Shown here piece by piece: positions 1 to 5,012 of a stretch of 10,900 nucleotides of DNA. Positions within the stretch are counted from its first letter, which is position 1. The number at the start of each line of letters is the position of its first letter. The notes beneath the pieces are model-generated. The model was not told the DNA's origin. It saw nothing but the letters and a program-made list of their open reading frames with translations, and ran no database searches. The DNA is from Nitrospirota bacterium. GTDB taxonomy: Bacteria; Nitrospirota; CAKKRA01; 9FT-COMBO-42-15. The DNA lies in assembly GCA_016195585.1 (NCBI GenBank), contig JACPZJ010000098.1, positions 1 to 10,900 of the forward strand, given 5' to 3'. Made by a program: the position numbers and the translations under genes.

Positions 1-10
1 CTGTGCTTGT

Positions 11-38
11 TTAGAGTTTAGAAGTTAGGATTTAGCGC
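11..38. repeat. Heptamer tandem array, unit TTAGNNN
   Basis: Four consecutive 7-base units begin with TTAG (TTAGAGT, TTAGAAG, TTAGGAT, TTAGCGC) in exact 7-base phase. A fifth, degenerate unit TTACTCA at 39-45 contains the ACP stop codon. The array forms the whole visible spacer downstream of the ACP gene. It is one of five short-period arrays at gene junctions in this window. Function unknown. Confidence 0.7.
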
Positions 39-42
39 TTAC

Positions 43-291
43 TCAGCCGTTGCCGTTTTGCTTGCTTTTGATAAATTTGACGAGGTTGTTTATGGAATCA
101 AGATTCTCTGGTATCATCTCCTCATCCTTAACCTTGACATTGAATTTCTCCTCCACAAAGGAGACAAGCTCAAGGACGCCTGTTGAATCTATTATCCCGT
201 TTTCCAAAAATGAATCTGTCTCTGAAATCTTTTTGTCTTCGCTGAAAAGAAAGTTTTCTGTTACAAACTGTCTTACCTGTTCTTCAATCAT
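43..291 (-). CDS. Acyl carrier protein
   Basis: This is an 82-residue acyl or peptidyl carrier protein, the usual length for a free-standing carrier. The phosphopantetheine attachment site is Ser36 in the motif GIIDSTGVLEL, followed by the acidic helix II face (VSFVEEKF) typical of the family. A 4'-phosphopantetheine arm on Ser36 would carry an acyl or aminoacyl group in the cytoplasm. An in-frame ATG seven codons upstream (310-312) is possible, but AAGGAG at 300-305, 8 bases before the ATG at 289-291, decides the shorter start. The gene follows the asparagine synthetase-like gene by 40 bases on the same strand, and the operon probably continues off the left edge. The sequence is unlike a housekeeping FabF-type ACP and lies beside an amidotransferase, so a dedicated role in polysaccharide, amide or exosortase-type clusters is inferred. 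The substrate cannot be read from the sequence. Confidence 0.9.
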   Translation of the reverse strand: MIEEQVRQFVTENFLFSEDKKISETDSFLENGIIDSTGVLELVSFVEEKFNVKVKDEEMIPENLDSINNLVKFIKSKQNGNG

Positions 292-299
292 AACTTTTA

Positions 300-305
300 C
301 TCCTT
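300..305 (-). promoter_or_regulatory. Shine-Dalgarno site of the ACP gene
   Basis: AAGGAG on the minus strand lies 8 bases upstream of the ATG at 289-291. It falls inside the longer reading frame that begins at 312, so it argues that translation starts at 291. Confidence 0.75.
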
Positions 306-320
306 CTTTCAAAAAAATTG

Positions 321-370
321 CTAAAAAGGGTTCAAGGGGTCAAGGATTCGAGTGGTTCCGCTTGAATCCT
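321..370. repeat. TCAAG-octamer repeat, short copy overlapping the asnB 3' end
   Basis: Octamers TCAAGGGG, TCAAGGAT and TCGAGTGG (332-355) follow the leader CTAAAAAGGGTTCAAGG (321-337), which is identical to 2503-2519. The ungapped alignment with 2503-2552 matches at 38 of 50 positions by hand count. Bases 344-354 and 359-369 can fold into an 11-base stem with a four-base loop (two G-U pairs in the plus-strand RNA). The element covers the asnB stop codon and its last dozen codons, and part of the asnB-ACP spacer. Confidence 0.7.
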
Positions 371-2290
371 GTCTTTTATAAATAGCTTATCTACAAGCTG
401 CATGGATAATATCCCCACTAATGCCATATTGTCCTTAAATCCCATTGCAAGATTCTTTCTGCATTTATTAACAAGCCTCTCTACTGATTGGGGATTAAAA
501 TATCCGCTCTCTTTTATGCTTCTTTGAGAGAGCAAATCTTCCACATAATCGGGAACCGTGCCATTGCCAAAGAAGCTCTTGCTGTCAGGCGCCATATAGG
601 GCTGCTTTGTCCTTTTAACAATATCCTGCGGCAGATGCTTGCCGAGCGCCTTCTTTAATATATATTTTTCTTTTAACACCTTCATTTTAAAATTCGGCGG
701 TATGGCGCAGCAGAACTCAACAACCCTGTGGTCAAGGAAGGGGAATCTTCCTTCCACTGAATTTGCCATTGCCATCCTGTCCCCCTGAGAAGAAAGTATG
801 TAGCCAGGGAGGAGTTTTGTTGATTCAATATACTGCGCCTTTGAAAGCCAGTCCCATTTGCTGAAATCTGTACCCAATGTTGTTCTTAATTCCTCTAATG
901 CATTATACCCGCTCAAAGCGCCCCTGACATCGCTTGAGAAGAATTCCTTTATCTTGGATGTTGTCTCCCAGCGCGGGAGATGAGAAAAGAACTCATCTGA
1001 TATCTCGGAAATACCTGTCTTAAAGAATGCCTCAAGATAGAACTTTGACTGGGTCTGCATTGCAGGCAGGTACGGGTACAGCCTCTTTAAAAGTAATGGC
1101 CTGAATTTAGAATCAGGCATCTTTGCCCAGAATCTTCTTATCTTTGCCTCTTTAAATATATCATAACCTGCAAGCACCTCATCAGCGCCCTCGCCTGTCA
1201 GGACAACCTTTATACCATTGTCCCTAACGAGTTTGGAAAGGAGATACAATGGCGCAGGGGCTGTGCGGAGGATAGGCTTTTCTGTATGCCATATAACATC
1301 CGGAAAGACCCTTGCAATATCAGAGTTTTTGCATATCACCTCTCTGTGATCTGTGTTCAGATGATTTACGAGGCTCCTCTGATAGCTGCTTTCATCGTAT
1401 GCCTTGTCCTCAAAGGCAACAGAGAAGGTCTTTAAGGGCGATCCTGTATATTTCCTTATTAATGCCGTTGTAATGGATGAATCAAGGCCGCCGCTCAGAT
1501 ATGCGCCTACAGGCACATCTGACCTTAATTGCAGCCTTGTGGAATCTATTAGGAGCTCTTCTAATCTCTCTGCATAATACTCCTCTGGAAGATCAGTGTA
1601 TTCCCCTTCTTCAGGGAATTTCAGATCCCAGTATCTTTTTACATCTATCCTGCCGTCCCTTATTATCAAATAGTGGGCTGGCGGCAGTTCCATTATATTC
1701 TTGAAAATAGTCTTCGGCGGGATGGCGCCCCAGAAGGTGAATATCTGATCAAGCGCAAAAAGGTCTATCTCCCTTGCAACCTCTTTATTATGAAGGATGG
1801 ATTTTATCTCTGAGCTGAATATAAAGGAATTGTTCACTGCTGTATAAAATAAGGGCCTTATACCCATCCTATCTCTTGCGAGCATTAATTCATTATGCCT
1901 CTTATTCCAAATGGCAAAGGCAAACTGGCCGTTTAGATGATCCACGCACCTTGAGCCATATTCTTCGTATGCATGGATTATTACCTCTGTGTCTGATTTT
2001 GTATAGAAGGTGTGGCCTTTATTAATGAGCTCTTCGCGAAGTTCAAGATAATTAAATATCTCGCCATTGAATATAATCCAGATGCTTTTATCCTCGTTGT
2101 GCATGGGCTGCTGGCCGCCGGAGAGGTCAATGATGCTAAGCCTGCTGTGGCCAAGCCCGATCTTTTTATCGTTATAGAAGCCAAGCTCATCCGGCCCGCG
2201 ATGCGACAGGGTCATGGCCATATCCCTGATAAGATCAGGATCTATGGGGTCGGTCTTTTTAAAATTTAATTTTCCGCAGATACCGCACAT
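332..2290 (-). CDS. asnB: Glutamine-hydrolysing asparagine synthetase-like amidotransferase
   Basis: This 652-residue cytoplasmic enzyme has the two-domain AsnB layout. The N-terminal class II glutaminase (about 2-210) frees ammonia from glutamine. The synthetase domain (about 235-640) adenylates a carboxylate with ATP and amidates it. Visible motifs are Cys2 in MCGICG (the nucleophile after Met removal), RGPDE at 31-35, FNGEIFN at 74-80, Asp100 and the PP-loop SGGLDSS at 266-272. The frame is open up to 2431, but Cys2 must become the N-terminus, which fixes the start at 2290. No Shine-Dalgarno sequence precedes that ATG, where a heptamer repeat array begins 12 bases upstream. The last dozen residues (through EPLESLTP) are encoded inside a TCAAG-octamer repeat, so the C-terminus looks extended or replaced. 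With a NusG paralogue upstream and an ACP downstream, a role in modifying a polysaccharide or carrier-bound substrate is as likely as free asparagine synthesis. Exosortase-associated amidotransferases have the same architecture. Confidence 0.93.
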   Translation of the reverse strand: MCGICGKLNFKKTDPIDPDLIRDMAMTLSHRGPDELGFYNDKKIGLGHSRLSIIDLSGGQQPMHNEDKSIWIIFNGEIFNYLELREELINKGHTFYTKSDTEVIIHAYEEYGSRCVDHLNGQFAFAIWNKRHNELMLARDRMGIRPLFYTAVNNSFIFSSEIKSILHNKEVAREIDLFALDQIFTFWGAIPPKTIFKNIMELPPAHYLIIRDGRIDVKRYWDLKFPEEGEYTDLPEEYYAERLEELLIDSTRLQLRSDVPVGAYLSGGLDSSITTALIRKYTGSPLKTFSVAFEDKAYDESSYQRSLVNHLNTDHREVICKNSDIARVFPDVIWHTEKPILRTAPAPLYLLSKLVRDNGIKVVLTGEGADEVLAGYDIFKEAKIRRFWAKMPDSKFRPLLLKRLYPYLPAMQTQSKFYLEAFFKTGISEISDEFFSHLPRWETTSKIKEFFSSDVRGALSGYNALEELRTTLGTDFSKWDWLSKAQYIESTKLLPGYILSSQGDRMAMANSVEGRFPFLDHRVVEFCCAIPPNFKMKVLKEKYILKKALGKHLPQDIVKRTKQPYMAPDSKSFFGNGTVPDYVEDLLSQRSIKESGYFNPQSVERLVNKCRKNLAMGFKDNMALVGILSMQLVDKLFIKDRIQAEPLESLTP

Positions 2291-2301
2291 ATGTTCTAAG
2301 T

Positions 2302-2336
2302 GTTGCGAGTTACGGGTTGCGAGTTGCGGGTTCTGT
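2302..2336. repeat. Heptamer tandem array, unit GTTGCGA
   Basis: Five units in exact 7-base phase are visible: GTTGCGA, GTTACGG, GTTGCGA, GTTGCGG and the degenerate GTTCTGT. The array starts 12 bases upstream of the asnB ATG on the other strand and takes the place where a ribosome-binding site would be expected. It is part of the 311-base gene-free stretch 2291-2601, which is otherwise filled by the repeats listed next. I see nothing recognisable in 2402-2502 of that stretch. Confidence 0.75.
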
Positions 2337-2342
2337 TCCAAA

Positions 2343-2370
2343 ACACGAAACACGGAACACGAAACCAGTT
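2343..2370. repeat. Heptamer tandem array, unit ACACGAA
   Basis: ACACGAA, ACACGGA and ACACGAA are followed by the degenerate ACCAGTT, in exact 7-base phase, six bases after the GTTGCGA array. The unit differs from its neighbour but the period is the same. Confidence 0.65.
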
Positions 2371-2379
2371 TCAGGGCTT

Positions 2380-2401
2380 GCCTGCCTGTCGGCAGGCAGG
2401 C
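2380..2401. repeat. GC-rich palindrome GCCTGCCTG-TCGG-CAGGCAGGC
   Basis: A perfect 9-bp stem (2380-2388 with 2393-2401) closes a four-base TCGG loop. Read leftward, in the open frame ahead of asnB, it would encode CLPTGRQA. From memory, peptides like this recur in automatically called proteins of uncultured bacteria, which would fit a dispersed palindromic repeat rather than real coding. No T-tract follows on either strand, so it is not an intrinsic terminator. Confidence 0.7.
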
Positions 2402-2502
2402 TTCCGCCATCAAGGCCGCATGGGCCTTCAAAAATAAAACATAGATTAGCCGCCAATTGCATCACTTGTTTTGGAATTGAAATTTATTGGCTATGTTATA
2501 AA

Positions 2503-2600
2503 CTAAAAAGGGTTCAAGGAATCAAGCGGTCAAGTGGTCAAGTGTAAATCCTATGAAATAACACACGAACCCTTGAATCCTTGTCCCCTTGACCCCTTGC
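2503..2600. repeat. Long TCAAG/CTTGA octamer element with inverted arms
   Basis: The left part is four phased octamers (TCAAGGAA, TCAAGCGG, TCAAGTGG, TCAAGTGT; 2514-2545). The right part has the inverse unit in the same phase (CCTTGAAT, CCTTGTCC, CCTTGACC, CCTTG; 2571-2599). Arms 2515-2542 and 2572-2599 are reverse complements at 21 of 28 positions by hand count, around a 29-base AT-rich centre. The element ends next to the nusG-like stop codon. It shares its first 17 bases exactly with 321-337. It could be a MITE-like element or a long weak transcript hairpin. Confidence 0.75.
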
Positions 2601-2601
2601 T

Positions 2602-3072
2602 TTAATTTGCCTTTCCTACCTTCTCTGCCTCAACAACCACCCTCGCCTGATAGGAGATAAGATTCAAGAGTATAATGACCCTCTCAGAATCCCTTACATC
2701 CTCAAAGATACCCTCTAAATCCTTGAATATCCCCTCACGAATTATTACCCTGTCCCCTCTATTAAAAAGACCTTTGCTTATCTGCACAAAATCACCCTTC
2801 ATTCTCGCCCTGATTGCCTCTATAATCTCATCCTCAACTGGAACAGGATATTCCCCATAGCTGACAATATCCCTGACTCCCTTTGTGTATCTAATCCTCC
2901 TAAAATGCTCCATTGGATTGTATCGGGCAAAGAGGTAGCCCGGGAAAAGGCCCTTCTTCTCATTTATCTTTGGATAAAAGGCCTCAATTCCAAGATGGGT
3001 TATCATCTTCTCTGCAATATTCTCTTGTCTCGGTTTTGTATTAACAGCATACCAGTAAAAATTATCCATCAT
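2602..3072 (-). CDS. NusG-family transcription antitermination factor (specialised paralogue)
   Basis: This 156-residue NusG/RfaH-type protein binds RNA polymerase and lets it read through pauses or terminators. The NGN domain spans about 5-95: it opens with FYWYAVNTKPRQE and carries LFPGYLFAR at 42-50. A linker leads to a KOW domain at about 104-131 (FNRGDRVIIREGIFKDLEGIF). It is shorter than housekeeping NusG, and the usual secE/rpl neighbours are absent. Instead it precedes asnB and an ACP gene, the arrangement seen for RfaH, UpxY and LoaP paralogues that promote long polysaccharide or metabolite operons. Two consecutive ATG codons start the frame. GGAAGGG ends 8 bases before the first, so 3072 is chosen, though 3069 would serve. 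A sigma-54 promoter at 3126-3141 points into this gene with a leader of about 43 bases. No convincing ops-type element was found by eye. Confidence 0.9.
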   Translation of the reverse strand: MMDNFYWYAVNTKPRQENIAEKMITHLGIEAFYPKINEKKGLFPGYLFARYNPMEHFRRIRYTKGVRDIVSYGEYPVPVEDEIIEAIRARMKGDFVQISKGLFNRGDRVIIREGIFKDLEGIFEDVRDSERVIILLNLISYQARVVVEAEKVGKAN

Positions 3073-3125
3073 TGGGGATTCCCTTCCTTTATAATGACTC
3101 TTGTGTTTTTCATTCTAAATATTAA

Positions 3126-3141
3126 AGCAAACAGTGTGCCA
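3126..3141 (-). promoter_or_regulatory. Sigma-54 (-24/-12) promoter for the nusG-asnB-ACP operon
   Basis: The minus strand reads TGGCACACTGTTTGCT, matching the RpoN consensus TGGCACRNNNNTTGCW at every fixed position. The GG and GC dinucleotides are in the required 12-base register. Transcription would start near 3115, about 43 bases before the nusG-like ATG. Equal base frequencies predict about 0.02 chance hits of the ten fixed bases over both strands of this window. This implies control by an ATP-dependent enhancer-binding protein not encoded here. The rest of the 299-base gap 3073-3371 is AT-rich, with no gene seen. Confidence 0.75.
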
Positions 3142-3201
3142 GATAGTGCATAGTATGCAAGATAAGTTAAAAAGTAGTGGTAATTAATCAGATGTTCGGA
3201 G

Positions 3202-3258
3202 CAGAGCATTACTATAACTCATTGAAAAGACAATTAAAATTCTAAGGGTAACACTCTG
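3202..3258. promoter_or_regulatory. Imperfect inverted repeat upstream of the sigma-54 promoter
   Basis: CAGAGCATTAC at 3202-3212 and GTAACACTCTG at 3248-3258 are reverse complements at 9 of 11 positions. They lie about 90 and 140 bases upstream of the inferred transcription start, the usual range for binding sites of sigma-54 activators. No specific activator site is recognised, and AT-rich DNA readily gives such matches by chance. Confidence 0.25.
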
Positions 3259-3345
3259 AAATAAAAAATCTTTAGGGAAGGATTAGCTTAGGTTTTATGG
3301 TGGATGTTCTTCTCGCTCAAGGCAAACTCTTTCTATCTTTCTGCT

Positions 3346-3372
3346 AAAAGTGTGAATAAAAATACCACTTTT
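3346..3372 (-). terminator. Weak hairpin at the coaE stop codon
   Basis: AAAAGTG (3346-3352) and CACTTTT (3366-3372) form a 7-bp AT-rich stem around a 13-base loop, starting at the coaE stop codon. No clean U-tract follows on the minus strand. It may weakly separate coaE from the sigma-54 operon. Confidence 0.25.
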
Positions 3373-3992
3373 TATCTCACTCTGCCTATGCCCTTTCCCC
3401 CTTTGATATCCACTAATATCTCCTTTACCTGCCCTCTCACCTCTGGAATAGCCCTGCTTCCATCTATTATATAATCAGCAAACCTTACCTTATCCTTTAG
3501 CGGCATCTGAGCCTTTATCCTCTTTATCGCCTCATCTTCTGTTAATCCATCACGTTTCATAAGCCTTTTAATCTGGAGCCCCTCGTTTGCATAGACCACA
3601 GCAACCTTATCCATTTTTTTATATGCGCCAGTCTCAATCAAGAGGGCAGCATCAAAGATAATAATTGCATCAGGGTCTTTCTTTATTATCCTTTTTTTTA
3701 TTTCATCTGCCCTTTCAAATACACGGGGATGAACAATTGAATTTAGCAGCCTTCTCTTCTTTTTATTACCAAAAACAATCTCTCCAAGCCTTCTGCGGTT
3801 TATTGAACCGTTCTTATTAAGCATCCCTTTGCCAAAATTCTTTACTATTTCACTCCATGCAGGCCTCATTGGTTTGACCGCATCTCTCGCAAGGAGATCG
3901 GCATCAATTATATATGCGCCGAGCCTCTTAAATATATTTGATACTGTGCTCTTCCCGCTGGCAATGCCGCCTGTAAGACCAATTATAATCAT
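3372..3992 (-). CDS. coaE: Dephospho-CoA kinase
   Basis: This 206-residue enzyme phosphorylates the ribose 3'-hydroxyl of dephospho-CoA with ATP, the last step of coenzyme A synthesis, in the cytoplasm. The sequence opens with the family signature MIIIGLTGGIASGKST, with a P-loop at 8-16 and the catalytic Lys14 and Ser15. It continues with DADLLAR at 31-36 (preceded by Asp30), the conserved VHPR at 87-90, a LLIETG segment at 118-122 and the late FADYIIDGS motif. Length is normal for the family. The start is fixed by homology, because the P-loop begins eight residues in and no in-frame upstream start exists before a stop. It has no Shine-Dalgarno sequence: the bases 5-15 upstream belong to a 22-bp inverted repeat (3997-4063). 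The PP2C gene lies 85 bases upstream on the same strand, so readthrough is possible. CoA also supplies the phosphopantetheine for the nearby ACP, though this neighbourhood may be accidental. Confidence 0.96.
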   Translation of the reverse strand: MIIIGLTGGIASGKSTVSNIFKRLGAYIIDADLLARDAVKPMRPAWSEIVKNFGKGMLNKNGSINRRRLGEIVFGNKKKRRLLNSIVHPRVFERADEIKKRIIKKDPDAIIIFDAALLIETGAYKKMDKVAVVYANEGLQIKRLMKRDGLTEDEAIKRIKAQMPLKDKVRFADYIIDGSRAIPEVRGQVKEILVDIKGGKGIGRVR

Positions 3993-3996
3993 AGTT

Positions 3997-4063
3997 AGTA
4001 GGGTGGGCTGTGCCCACCGTTTTCATTTGCCATTATTATTTGGTGGGCATAGCCCACCCTACT
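3997..4063. repeat. MITE-like inverted repeat, arms of 22 bp (GTAGGGTGGGC type)
   Basis: The arms 3997-4018 and 4042-4063 are reverse complements at 21 of 22 positions around a 23-base AT-rich centre. The one mismatch becomes a G-U pair in the plus-strand RNA. Each arm is itself nearly palindromic (GGTGGGC, three bases, GCCCACC). The element fills most of the 85-base spacer between the PP2C and coaE genes and ends four bases before the coaE ATG. No U-tract follows, so it is not a standard terminator. No transposase or clear target-site duplication is seen. Confidence 0.85.
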
Positions 4064-4077
4064 GACGCATGAACGTT

Positions 4078-4839
4078 TCATTTTATTTTAAGAAGTATAA
4101 CCGTAATATTATCAATACCGCCATTTCTATTTGCAGTATCCACTAACTCCCTGCTAACAGCCCCCATATCATTTATATTACCCTTTACTATCCTCAGGCT
4201 CTCTTCATCCGTCACCATGTTTGTAAGCCCGTCTGTGCAGAGGAGATAGGCATCCCCTGCCTCTGCCTTCACTGCAATTATCTCAACCCTGAGGTCTGAC
4301 TCTGTCCCCAATGCCTTTGTAAGGACATTTTTCATGGAATGGTTTTTTGCCTCCTCAATAGACAGCAAGCCATGTTTTACCTGTTCATAAACAAGGGAAT
4401 GATCCTCTGTAATCTGCCTTATCGCGCCGTCCCTTATCAGATATGCGCGGCTGTCACCCACATGCCCGATATATAAATATGGCTCAGCAAAGAGCGCTGC
4501 AACAATGGTGGTTCCCATGCCGTATAATCTTCTATCCCTTAAGCCCTCCTTTAATATACGGCTGTTTGCAAGCCGTATAGCAACCTCCAGCCTGTTCTCA
4601 TCCTTAGACCTTGCCTCGTCTATCTCAAATGGCCATGTAATATCCTCTTTGCCATTGGAAAAGGCAATAAACTCACTGACGCTCTCTACTGCCAGCTTGC
4701 TTGCTATCTCACCGCCAGCATGGCCGCCCATTCCGTCTGCAACCACAAAAAGCCCGGTATCCTGAAAAAGGCCAAAGCTGTCTTCATTTATCTTCCTTTT
4801 TTTGCCGATATCTGAAAGGCCGAAAGACTCGATTATCAT
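4078..4839 (-). CDS. PP2C-family protein serine/threonine phosphatase
   Basis: This 253-residue soluble phosphatase of the PPM/PrpC-Stp type removes phosphate from Ser/Thr using two metal ions. All core motifs are present: Glu19-Asp20 in KINEDS, VADGMGGHAGGE at 33-44 with metal ligand Asp35, GDSRAYLIRDG at 128-138, TEDHSLV at 144-150, LLCTDGLTNMV at 199-209 with Asp203, and GGIDNITVILL at 240-250 with Asp243. There is no signal peptide or membrane segment, and the length is that of a bare catalytic domain. TTG at 4842 could open the frame, but GGAGG lies only one base from it and four from the ATG at 4839, which is preferred. The gene is divergent from a membrane Ser/Thr kinase, the usual pairing, so it probably reverses that kinase's phosphorylation. 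A 13-bp hairpin sits directly upstream of the ribosome-binding site, and a strong sigma-70 promoter is at 4907-4934. Confidence 0.95.
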   Translation of the reverse strand: MIIESFGLSDIGKKRKINEDSFGLFQDTGLFVVADGMGGHAGGEIASKLAVESVSEFIAFSNGKEDITWPFEIDEARSKDENRLEVAIRLANSRILKEGLRDRRLYGMGTTIVAALFAEPYLYIGHVGDSRAYLIRDGAIRQITEDHSLVYEQVKHGLLSIEEAKNHSMKNVLTKALGTESDLRVEIIAVKAEAGDAYLLCTDGLTNMVTDEESLRIVKGNINDMGAVSRELVDTANRNGGIDNITVILLKIK

Positions 4840-4849
4840 CAATCCTCCA

Positions 4850-4878
4850 GTAGGGGCGTTTTATTAAAACGCCCCTAC
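4850..4878. repeat. GTAGGGGCG palindrome, leader hairpin of the PP2C gene
   Basis: A 29-base palindrome folds into a 13-bp perfect stem with a three-base loop. The arms begin GTAGGGGCGTTTT and end AAAACGCCCCTAC. It begins one base beyond the PP2C Shine-Dalgarno stretch (4843-4848) and lies inside the predicted leader. Its 10-base outer arms are identical to those of the palindrome at 10672-10699, while the AT-rich middles differ. Confidence 0.85.
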
Positions 4879-4906
4879 GCAAATGCTGTGTTATCCAGTT
4901 TCCGAA

Positions 4907-4934
4907 ATAATATCATATAGATTATTATTGTCAA
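4907..4934 (-). promoter_or_regulatory. Sigma-70-type promoter for the PP2C gene
   Basis: The minus strand has a perfect -35 TTGACA (4934-4929), a 16-base spacer and TATTAT (4912-4907; 5 of 6 consensus bases). Transcription would start near 4900, giving a leader of about 60 bases that contains the hairpin at 4850-4878. Confidence 0.6.
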
Positions 4935-4956
4935 GGAGTTCCATGGATAGGCTTCG

Positions 4957-4985
4957 TTGACGGAAGGGAGTCCTTATGTTAAACT
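4957..4985 (+). promoter_or_regulatory. Possible sigma-70-type promoter for the kinase operon
   Basis: TTGACG (4957-4962), a 17-base spacer and TAAACT (4980-4985; 4 of 6 consensus bases) would start transcription near 4992, about 20 bases before the kinase ATG. Another AT-rich match, TATAAT near 4988, is too far from this -35 to pair with it. The site faces away from the PP2C promoter in the same 173-base gap. Confidence 0.4.
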
Positions 4986-5012
4986 AATATAATAATATAT
5001 CTGGAGAAATCT

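Noticed and set aside
2291..2431. N-terminal extension of asnB to 2431
   Set aside because: The catalytic Cys must follow the initiator Met, which fixes the start at 2290. The extra codons translate repeats, including CLPTGRQA.
1981..2444. Open frames antisense to or shifted within asnB, and similar ones in other genes
   Set aside because: They lie on the other strand or frame of clearly recognised genes and show no family motifs or ribosome-binding sites.
321..2519. asnB as a composite mobile unit between two 17-base direct repeats
   Set aside because: No transposase, terminal inverted repeats or target duplications are seen, and the copies belong to a spacer repeat family.
2302..2600. CRISPR array
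   Set aside because: Units are 7-8 bases and contiguous, with no 25-40 base repeats and no spacers.
4840..4842. TTG start for the PP2C gene
   Set aside because: The Shine-Dalgarno stretch GGAGG lies one base from it, too close. The next codon, ATG, fits better.
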